From JAFIEN01 sp051859505 (lineage in GTDB: Bacteria; Pseudomonadota; Alphaproteobacteria; Rhodobacterales; Rhodobacteraceae), in the NCBI GenBank assembly GCA_051859505.1, contig JBHYFN010000063.1, forward strand, positions 1-18,713: DNA of 18,713 nt, written 5' to 3'. Made by a program: the position numbers and the translations under genes. Each line of letters begins with the position of its first letter. Position 1 is the first letter of the stretch. Under the pieces are notes generated by a model, which ran no database searches, was not told the origin of the DNA, and saw nothing but the letters and a program-made list of their open reading frames with translations. Positions 13,470 to 18,713 of the stretch are shown here, piece after piece.

Positions 13470-14771
13470 TCAGAGGCCCATTTCCGCCTTGGCCGCCAGA
13501 GCGGCGGCGCGGATCGCCGCCATCGCCTCTTCCGGCGTCATCGTGCCGTTCAGGATCTCGACGCCCGCATCCAGATAGGCCTCGGCGACCGAACCCTCGA
13601 GCTCCACGTCGATCACGTTGAACTGCCGCGCGAGCGAGGCCATGTCCTCGGCCATCCACTCGAACTGGTCGGTCACCTCGATCGTGTCGAACAAGGCCGG
13701 GTTGGACACCAGCGTCCGCGTCATCTCGGCCCGCTTCGCCGCCATCTCGGGTGTCACCAGCCACGAGGCCCAGGCAACAGCCGCCTCGGGATGGGGCGAG
13801 GCCGCCGCGATCTGCAGGCCCTCGGGCACGACCATGTTGGAATTGCCGTCCGACGCCCCGCCCCCGACCGGTGGAAACCGGAACAGCGCATAGTCGGTGA
13901 AGCCGTCGCTGTCGAAGATATTGGCGCACCAGGACCCGCAGAAGATCATCGGCGATATCTCGGACGAAAAGAGCGACCGGCTCACCTCGGGCGAGGTGGC
14001 GTTCGGCGCATCCTGGAAGCAGCCCGCACCCTGCAGCTCGAGCACCTTTTCCCAGGCGGTGACATAGCCTTCCTCGGTGAACAGATCCTCTTCCGAGGCG
14101 GTCAGGGCATAGTCGTCACGCAGCGACTCAACCCCCAGCACACGTTCGTTCAGGACGGTGCTGTCGTGGTTCAGCTTCCAGCGTTCGGAATTGCCCAGCG
14201 GTATCGGCACGATCGACGGGTCGATCTCGCGGATTTGCTGGCACAGGCCCAGAAGTTCGTCGAAGCTGGCCGGTTCCGACAGGCCGTTTTCATCGAAGAA
14301 GGCGGTGTTGTAGTAGAAATACTTGGTCACCGCATTGGTGGGCACGCCGTAGATACCGTCCTCGACCCGGAAGACATCCACCCAGCTTTCCGACAAGAGG
14401 TTGCGGAACATCCCCTCGCCCGCGCCCAGATCGCCGATATCAAGCGCAAGCCCATCCCGCACGAGGCGCGTCGAATCCTCACCGATCCAGTTGAAGAACA
14501 CATCCGGCGGGTCCGAACCGACAAGGGCGACCTGGATCAGGGTCTTGTAGGCCTCGTTCGGATGCAGCTCGATGTTCACCGTTATGCCGGGGTTCACCTC
14601 CTGGAAGGCGGCGGCGGCCTGGTTCAGGAAGTCCTGGTAATTGGCATCCTGCAGCGCCCACATCGTGATGCTGATGTCATCCTGCGCCGACAGGCTGGCA
14701 GGGATTGCAAATCCCGCTGCAGCCAGCGTGCAAAGCGCGGTCGCGGTCTTCTTCAGTGACTTGGACAGCAT
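13470..14771 (-). CDS. Sugar ABC transporter substrate-binding protein (SBP_bac_1, CUT1)
   Basis: Periplasmic receptor (433 aa), first gene of the operon. A signal peptide of about 29 residues (MLSKSLKKT, hydrophobic core, probable cleavage at SLSA before QDDISITMW) is followed by a family 1 extracellular solute-binding fold. Typical marks are ITMWALQD at the mature N-terminus, PPDVFFNW in the first lobe and VPTNAVTKYFYYNTAFF near the hinge. The ATG at 14769-14771 is supported by GGGGAGGA about 6 nt upstream. CUT1 receptors usually bind oligosaccharides or glycosides, which fits the two cytoplasmic hydrolase-like proteins downstream. The exact ligand cannot be read from the sequence. Confidence 0.95.
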   Translation of the reverse strand: MLSKSLKKTATALCTLAAAGFAIPASLSAQDDISITMWALQDANYQDFLNQAAAAFQEVNPGITVNIELHPNEAYKTLIQVALVGSDPPDVFFNWIGEDSTRLVRDGLALDIGDLGAGEGMFRNLLSESWVDVFRVEDGIYGVPTNAVTKYFYYNTAFFDENGLSEPASFDELLGLCQQIREIDPSIVPIPLGNSERWKLNHDSTVLNERVLGVESLRDDYALTASEEDLFTEEGYVTAWEKVLELQGAGCFQDAPNATSPEVSRSLFSSEISPMIFCGSWCANIFDSDGFTDYALFRFPPVGGGASDGNSNMVVPEGLQIAAASPHPEAAVAWASWLVTPEMAAKRAEMTRTLVSNPALFDTIEVTDQFEWMAEDMASLARQFNVIDVELEGSVAEAYLDAGVEILNGTMTPEEAMAAIRAAALAAKAEMGL

Positions 14772-14858
14772 TCGGTTCCTCCCCGGAAATGCGGCTTCCT
14801 CCAAGGCGGCCGCTGCGGCCACCTCCCGACCGCCGCACCGCCATCGCCGTTCGAGTCA

Positions 14859-14872
14859 TCGAAACGGTTCGA
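14859..14872. promoter_or_regulatory. LacI-family operator upstream of the CUT1 operon
   Basis: TCGAAACGGTTCGA is an inverted repeat TCGAA-N-CG-N-TTCGA, a textbook LacI-type arrangement with central CG. It lies 87 bp upstream of the binding-protein start. The adjacent LacI protein is the obvious candidate ligand. Confidence 0.7.
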
Positions 14873-15064
14873 CGCGGTCACGTTCGCCGCAGACCGCGCC
14901 CCGAGTCAAGCATTGTTCCATGCTGCAGATGCACGATCTGCACGCGTTTCGATGTTGCAGCGCGGCAAGAACGGGCCGGATGCATGGTGGCCCCACCACC
15001 TGGCGTCATGCAGTCTTGACATCGCCCGCCTGCGTCTGGCCACTTGCGCGGCAAGGGAATTTCA

Positions 15065-15076
15065 CGAAAGGTTTCG
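15065..15076. promoter_or_regulatory. Possible secondary operator at the lacI start
   Basis: CGAAAGGTTTCG has perfect 5-bp arms (CGAAA/TTTCG) resembling those of the 14859 site, but the centre is GG rather than CG. It overlaps the weak ribosome binding site (GAAAGG) of the regulator gene, so binding could give autoregulation. Confidence 0.35.
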
Positions 15077-15081
15077 ATCCC

Positions 15082-16092
15082 ATGTCGACTATCCGGGACG
15101 TGGCGCGGCTGGCCGGCGTGTCGATCTCGACCGTCTCGCTCACGCTCAACACGCCCGAGCGCGTCGCGACCGAAACCCGTCGCAAGGTGGCCGAAGCGGC
15201 CGAGGCCGTGGGCTATTCCGCCGATCCCATCGCCCAAAGCCTCAAGCGTGGCCGGTCGCGCCTGATCGGCATGGTCGTGTCGGATATCACCAACCCCTTT
15301 TTCGGCCGCTTCCTGCAAGAGATCGAGCGCCACGCCATGGCCGCCGATCACCTTGTCATCGTCAGCGACACCTCGAGCCAGATCCGCAACGAGATCGCGA
15401 TTCTCGGGCATCTTGCCGCGCAGCGCGTCTCGGGCATCCTGTTGCAGCCGACCGGCCCGATGACCGGCCCCGCCGACCATATCCGCAGACTGTCGATGCC
15501 CTTCGTCCTGTTCGACCACCGGGTCGACGGGGTCGAGAGCGATTTCGTGGGGGCCGACAATGCGCTGGCCAGTTCCATGCTGACCGAGCATCTGATCCGC
15601 CTCGGCCACCGGCGCATCGCCTTTCTGGGCGGCACCGCGGGCCTTTACACCTCAGAAGAGCGGCGGCGCGGTTTCCTGAACACGATGGCCGCCTCCGGCC
15701 TGCCGGTCGATCCTGCGCTGGTGGTGGATGCGCGTTACGACGGGCGGCACGGCTATGAACAGACGATGCGCCTGATGACGCAGCCCGACCGGCCCACCGC
15801 GCTGATCGCGGCCAGCAACGTGATCGCGCTCGGGTCGCTTCAGGCCTGCAACGAGCTGGGCATCCCCTGTCCCGACGCGGTTTCGCTGGCCGGGATCGAC
15901 GATGTGCCCTGGTCCGCCGTGGTCCAGCCCCGGATCACCACTGCAGCGCAGCCGATCGAAGATCTGGCCCGCACTGCGAGCAAGCTGCTGATGCGCCGCA
16001 TCACCGCTTCTCCGGGCACCGTTATCGACCGCTCCGAGATCATCCTTGCCCCCGAGCTTCGCCTCGGCGCCTCGACGGCCCGCCCCGGCTGA
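15082..16092 (+). CDS. LacI-family transcriptional regulator of the CUT1 operon
   Basis: Repressor (336 aa) with a canonical N-terminal helix-turn-helix (STIRDVARLAGVSISTVSLTL, residues 2-22), hinge motif AQSLKRGRS, and a Peripla_BP-type effector domain (GMVVSDITNPFFGRFLQEIE onward, about 60-330). The ATG at 15082 gives the standard family start MSTIRDVARLAG; the much longer open frame to the left is not coding. It is divergent from the seven-gene sugar operon, the usual arrangement for a local regulator. It probably represses that operon through the 14859-14872 operator and is released by the imported sugar or a breakdown product (inference). The hinge leucine agrees with a central CpG operator. 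Confidence 0.95.
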   Translation: MSTIRDVARLAGVSISTVSLTLNTPERVATETRRKVAEAAEAVGYSADPIAQSLKRGRSRLIGMVVSDITNPFFGRFLQEIERHAMAADHLVIVSDTSSQIRNEIAILGHLAAQRVSGILLQPTGPMTGPADHIRRLSMPFVLFDHRVDGVESDFVGADNALASSMLTEHLIRLGHRRIAFLGGTAGLYTSEERRRGFLNTMAASGLPVDPALVVDARYDGRHGYEQTMRLMTQPDRPTALIAASNVIALGSLQACNELGIPCPDAVSLAGIDDVPWSAVVQPRITTAAQPIEDLARTASKLLMRRITASPGTVIDRSEIILAPELRLGASTARPG

Positions 16093-16497
16093 CCGAGCCA
16101 GGACGCTCAAACACCCCCCTCCCGAGCGCCGCCCGGGCACCGCTACCTGCGTGTCTTCGTCGTGAACCGGTTCAAGAAGCGGCAGATGCTCAGGCCCTCT
16201 GAGTTCAAGGGGATCCGCAATTCCGTGCGAAAGCGACGGTCCGGCAGGTCCGGGCCGTCCAGTGCGGCCGGATCAAGGAAGACTATGCCGCTATGCGCAG
16301 CGACATCCTTGGGCGCGTCGCCGATGGGAAGGCCATCCTGGGCGCACAAGGGTTAGCGGTTGGCCCGATCGATGGCTGGGACGCGATACTCTCTGGCCCC
16401 GTTTCCAGCCTGATGCTGATTTCCGATGCCACGGCATCCTGACAAGTCCGACGCTCCGGGCAATCCGAACCGCTGCATTGGTGGTGGCTACCATTCC
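16093..16497. other. 405-bp region without a convincing gene
   Basis: It lies between two convergent regulator genes. Short frames exist on both strands (plus 16162-16356; plus 16293-16442; minus 16349-16143), none with a known family or good ribosome binding site. The only clear signal is the 12-bp palindrome at 16163-16174. No strong terminator hairpin with a T-tract is seen for either regulator gene. Confidence 0.5.
16163..16174. promoter_or_regulatory. Perfect LacI-type palindrome outside any obvious promoter
   Basis: TGAACCGGTTCA is self-complementary over all 12 bases and fits AANCGNTT. It sits 71 bp after the lacI stop with no gene start nearby, so it may be a remnant operator, an auxiliary looping site or chance. 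Confidence 0.35.
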
Positions 16498-17259
16498 CTA
16501 TCCGAGTGCCGCCCTGAGATTGGATTCGCCGTAGGCAATCAGGGCCATCATTGCATCGGCCGCCGCCTTTTCGTCATGAGCCCGGACATGCTCGACAATG
16601 CGGGCGTGTTCGTCGCACAGTTCCATCATCGCGGCGCGCGTCGGATTCGCCCCGCGACGGCTGATCGAGAAGGCGTCGAGAAGAGCGGATTCCATCGCTT
16701 CGAACAGATAGGTCAGCACCCTGTTGCCACCGGCAAGCGCAAGTGCCTGATGGAAGCGCACATCGGCGCGGTCGAAGGCGTTTTCACCCGCCACATCGTG
16801 ACAGGTCTCGTCGCCAGCAGCCGCGCGCATCGCCTCCAGCGCCGCTTCCACTGCGGCCAGGCCGGACTTGCTGGCATTGCGGCAGGCGAGCGTCACCGAC
16901 TGGACTTCGAGCGTGCGTCGCACCTGCACGAGATCGAAAACGGCGCGCGGATCGGACTGGATCAGGCTGCCGAGGAACGTCCCGAACATAGCGCCATCGG
17001 GCTGGGTGATGATGGCCCGGCGCCCCCTCGACAGGCTGACCAGCCCCCGCCCCGCCAGAATCTTCAGCGCCTCCCGCACCGTTACCCGCGAAACCCCGAA
17101 GGCCTGCGCAAGCTCTGCTTCCGAGGGCAGCCGTCCCCCGATCTTGTAGTTCCGGGCGATCTGCCCGGTCAGTCGTTCGGCTACCGACCGGGCGGCAGGG
17201 ATACCCGTTGAAGGATCGGATGCAGGGGCGGGGGTGGGCAAGTGCTGCAACTCATTCAT
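16498..17259 (-). CDS. GntR-family transcriptional regulator, FadR (FCD) subfamily
   Basis: Regulator of 253 aa. A winged helix-turn-helix spans about residues 25-88 (RLPSEAELAQAFGVSRVTVREALK, with the SRVTVREALK recognition helix). An all-helical FCD effector domain spans about 105-250. Possible metal or ligand residues are Asp166, His170 (DVRFH) and His218 (DEHARI); the final histidine often found near the C-terminus seems replaced by a hydrophobic residue, so metal binding may be altered (tentative). The ATG at 17257-17259 is preferred over the TTG at 17265; neither has a strong ribosome binding site. It is divergent from the second CUT2 operon and is likely its local regulator. FCD members usually respond to sugar acids or other carboxylates, a hint about the ligand only. 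Confidence 0.93.
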   Translation of the reverse strand: MNELQHLPTPAPASDPSTGIPAARSVAERLTGQIARNYKIGGRLPSEAELAQAFGVSRVTVREALKILAGRGLVSLSRGRRAIITQPDGAMFGTFLGSLIQSDPRAVFDLVQVRRTLEVQSVTLACRNASKSGLAAVEAALEAMRAAAGDETCHDVAGENAFDRADVRFHQALALAGGNRVLTYLFEAMESALLDAFSISRRGANPTRAAMMELCDEHARIVEHVRAHDEKAAADAMMALIAYGESNLRAALG

Positions 17260-17367
17260 GCCCAAAGGTGTAGGACAAGTTGCCTGTCAGGTAAAGCCGT
17301 ACGGGGATGCAGCGCCAGACAAGTCGCAATGGCCTGCGTTCTGGCAAGGTCAGATAAGTAAATGTAT

Positions 17368-17381
17368 TGAAAACGATTTTG
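17368..17381. promoter_or_regulatory. LacI-type operator sharing its core with the 1804-1817 site
   Basis: TGAAAACGATTTTG fits AANCGNTT. Its last 12 bases, AAAACGATTTTG, are identical to bases 1806-1817. It lies upstream of a CUT2 binding-protein gene paralogous to the one controlled at the left end, suggesting the same or a sister regulator. Confidence 0.5.
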
Positions 17382-17466
17382 CCGGCGCGCGAACGCCAAT
17401 GGGCAAACCTGCCAGATACCCGAACGCAAATCCGCAGCTCAAGTTGAGAGAATCCTTTACAGGCTT

Positions 17467-17481
17467 GTAGGACTTACCTAC
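17467..17481. promoter_or_regulatory. Candidate GntR operator
   Basis: GTAGG (17467-17471) and CCTAC (17477-17481) form an inverted repeat with a 5-bp spacer, 72 bp upstream of the binding-protein ATG. The preceding bases extend it to TGTAGGAC, which recurs at 17269-17276 near the regulator's own start. Assignment to the adjacent GntR protein is inference. Confidence 0.4.
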
Positions 17482-17553
17482 GTTTTCTTGAGGTTAGCTG
17501 GCTCTACCGGGGAGGGTAGAGGCAGAGGCCGCTTTTCTGGGAGGAATGCGAAC

Positions 17554-18555
17554 ATGACTTCTGCAAGATTCTGGCTTACGGCAGTTGCAGGTGCCTCGGC
17601 GGCAGTATTGGCGTCGGGCGCTCTGGCCAACCCCACCGAGAAATGGTGCGAGGGCGTGACGATCGCGGCCTTCCCCGGTGGCCCACAGGGCGGCGTCTTC
17701 GCCAACAACGTGCTCAACGGGTTCCGGCAGGCCGAACTCGATCTCGGGCCATCGGTGACCTATTACTTCTCGAACTGGGACCCCAACCTGATGCTGCAGC
17801 AGATCCAGCAGGCGGTTGCGACCAATGTCGACGGCATCGCGACCTATGGCTTCGCGGGCGAGGATGCGACCGGCCCCATCGTCCAGCAGGCCCGTGCGCA
17901 GGGCATCATCTTCACCACGCTGAACACCGCCCTGCCCGAGAGCCAGGCCCGCTTCGGGCCCGAGGGGTTCGGCTTCGTCGGCGCTCCGAACTATGACGCA
18001 GGCTACGCACTGGCGGCAGAGGCAGTGGCGCGTTCGGGCATCGAGCCGGGCGAGAAGGTCTTTGTCTGGGGCCTCAGGGCCCAGGGTGGCGACCGTGGCC
18101 AGCGCACTGTGGGCGTCGTCGATGCCTTCGAGGAAGCCGGCCTTGAAATCCTCTATCAGGAGATCGACCCGGCCACCAATGCCGATCCCAACGCCGGCAC
18201 CGCGACCTTCGTGGGCATCATGGGGTCCAACCCCGATATCAGGATCGTCGTGACCGACCATGGTGGGCTGACCTCGAATGTCGGCGTCTATGCGACGGCC
18301 GCCGGGCTCGAAGCCGGGCAGGTCTATTTCGCGGGCTTCGACATGTCGCCCAACACGGCGCAGGCGATCGAGGCGGGCTACCAGAACCTGGTGATCGACC
18401 AGCAGCCCTACCTGCAGGGCTACCTGCCGATCCTCAACATCTGCCTGACCAAGAAGTTCGGCTTCTCGGGCCTGCATATCAACACCGCCGGGGCCTTCGT
18501 CGATGCCACGAATGTCGAGGCCGTGGCACCGCTGGCTGCGGTCGAGATCCGCTAG
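17554..18555 (+). CDS. Sugar ABC transporter periplasmic substrate-binding protein (Peripla_BP_4, CUT2 type), second paralog
   Basis: Periplasmic receptor (333 aa). The signal peptide covers about residues 1-25 (MTSARFWLTAV, Ala-rich core, cleavage after ALA before NPTEKWCEG). The mature part is a type I two-lobed sugar-binding fold. The ATG at 17554 is supported by GGGAGGA 7 nt upstream. It shares the WCEGV start, GGP-x-GG, SNWDPNLM (compare SDWNFELM), ARFG, IDQQPYLQGY and the C-terminal pattern with the binding protein at 644-1627. Cys32 and Cys297 are the only cysteines of the mature protein, and both match cysteines of that paralog, each C-terminal one lying exactly 36 residues from the end. 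Ligand unknown. It is followed by its ATPase gene after a hairpin and is probably controlled by the divergent GntR-type regulator. Confidence 0.94.
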   Translation: MTSARFWLTAVAGASAAVLASGALANPTEKWCEGVTIAAFPGGPQGGVFANNVLNGFRQAELDLGPSVTYYFSNWDPNLMLQQIQQAVATNVDGIATYGFAGEDATGPIVQQARAQGIIFTTLNTALPESQARFGPEGFGFVGAPNYDAGYALAAEAVARSGIEPGEKVFVWGLRAQGGDRGQRTVGVVDAFEEAGLEILYQEIDPATNADPNAGTATFVGIMGSNPDIRIVVTDHGGLTSNVGVYATAAGLEAGQVYFAGFDMSPNTAQAIEAGYQNLVIDQQPYLQGYLPILNICLTKKFGFSGLHINTAGAFVDATNVEAVAPLAAVEIR

Positions 18556-18566
18556 ACAGGCAGCGT

Positions 18567-18591
18567 CCCGGCGGCCCACCGTGCCGCCGGG
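18567..18591 (+). promoter_or_regulatory. Hairpin between binding-protein and ATPase genes
   Basis: CCCGGCGGC (18567-18575) and GCCGCCGGG (18583-18591) form a perfect 9-bp GC stem with a 7-nt loop, 11 nt after the binding-protein stop. There is no T-tract. Same position and likely role as the hairpins at 608-637 and 13422-13453. Confidence 0.7.
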
Positions 18592-18614
18592 GCCCTCTCC
18601 GAACGAGAATCCGC

Positions 18615-18713
18615 ATGACCGAACCTGATCCAAGGACGCCCACCGGCACGCCGGTGATCGAACTGCGCAACGTCTCCAAGACTTTTGGCGAGGTCCGCTC
18701 GCTCTCGGACGTC
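18615..18713 (+). CDS. Sugar ABC transporter ATP-binding protein, N-terminal fragment (truncated by window end)
   Basis: 33 codons are visible, including VIELRNVSKTFGEVRSLSDV, the standard opening of an ABC ATPase before Walker A. The call rests on this opening and on its place 59 nt after a CUT2 binding-protein gene; the catalytic motifs lie beyond the window. The ATG at 18615 has only a weak upstream GAACGAGAA. Confidence 0.82.
   Translation, partial: MTEPDPRTPTGTPVIELRNVSKTFGEVRSLSDV

Larger units (their letters stand above)
14772..15081. promoter_or_regulatory. Divergent control region between CUT1 operon and lacI-type gene
   Basis: 310 bp without a gene, holding start regions for both directions. 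It contains the operator at 14859-14872 and a weaker operator-like repeat at 15065-15076. A TTGACA at 15016-15021 could be a rightward -35 element, but no good -10 follows at 17 nt (GCCACT), so the promoter call is weak. Confidence 0.6.
17260..17553. promoter_or_regulatory. Divergent control region between gntR-type gene and CUT2 binding-protein gene
   Basis: 294 bp with lower GC in the middle (about 17340-17385). It contains the octamer TGTAGGAC twice (17269-17276 and 17466-17473), a GTAGG/CCTAC inverted repeat, and a LacI-type operator at 17368-17381. No clear -35/-10 pair is identified. Confidence 0.55.

Noticed and set aside
13269..14759. Plus-strand 496-codon open frame across the CUT1 receptor gene
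   Set aside because: It is antisense to a receptor with signal peptide and ribosome binding site; no domain is visible and the composition is shadow-like.
14641..15081. 147-codon N-terminal extension of the second LacI regulator
   Set aside because: It would overlap the divergent receptor gene and its promoter; MSTIRDVARLAG at 15082 is the standard family start.
1..18713. CRISPR arrays, tRNA or rRNA genes, intact IS elements, phage genes
   Set aside because: No regularly spaced direct repeats, no cloverleaf-like sequence and no transposase, integrase or phage structural motif were found in reading both strands.

Overview
The window is high-GC alphaproteobacterial DNA. It most likely comes from a Rhodobacterales (Paracoccaceae/Rhodobacteraceae) organism. 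The support is the gene content (several sugar ABC transporters with LacI and GntR regulators), the codon bias, and one GC-rich hairpin sequence (about 4510-4583) that looks like an intergenic repeat common in that order. It reads as a carbohydrate uptake and catabolism island. I see no tRNA, rRNA, CRISPR array or intact insertion sequence.

Layout from left to right. (1) 1-1627, minus strand: a CUT2-type sugar transporter, with a periplasmic binding protein followed by an ATPase that runs off the left edge. (2) 1845-4985, plus strand, divergent from it: a LacI-family regulator, a GMC-family FAD dehydrogenase and a small gluconate-2-dehydrogenase-subunit-3-like partner. LacI-type operators lie on both sides of the divergent promoter region. 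(3) 4986-5659: a gene-poor stretch whose right third is packed with inverted repeats. (4) 14771-5660, minus strand: a seven-gene operon encoding a CUT1 binding protein, two permeases, a UgpC/MalK-type ATPase, a nucleotidyltransferase-fold protein, and two tandem paralogous glycoside-hydrolase-like proteins (GHL6 / beta-galactosidase trimerisation type). (5) 15082-16092, plus strand: a second LacI regulator, divergent from that operon, with a clear operator between them. (6) 16093-16497: no convincing gene, but a perfect LacI-type palindrome. (7) 17259-16498, minus strand: a GntR/FadR-type regulator. (8) 17554-18713, plus strand: a second CUT2 binding protein, paralogous to the one at the left, and the beginning of its ATPase.

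Inferred working model: the central operon imports an intact oligosaccharide or glycoside, which the two cytoplasmic hydrolase-like proteins (no signal peptide) would process. The flanking CUT2 transporters would import related monosaccharides or small glycosides, and the cytoplasmic GMC dehydrogenase would oxidise a sugar or glycoside. The least conventional parts are the nucleotidyltransferase inside a sugar-import operon and the duplicated, poorly characterised hydrolases. Two other patterns stand out: an identical 12-bp operator core upstream of both CUT2 systems, and a hairpin directly after the stop codon of all three binding-protein genes. No substrate can be named from sequence alone.
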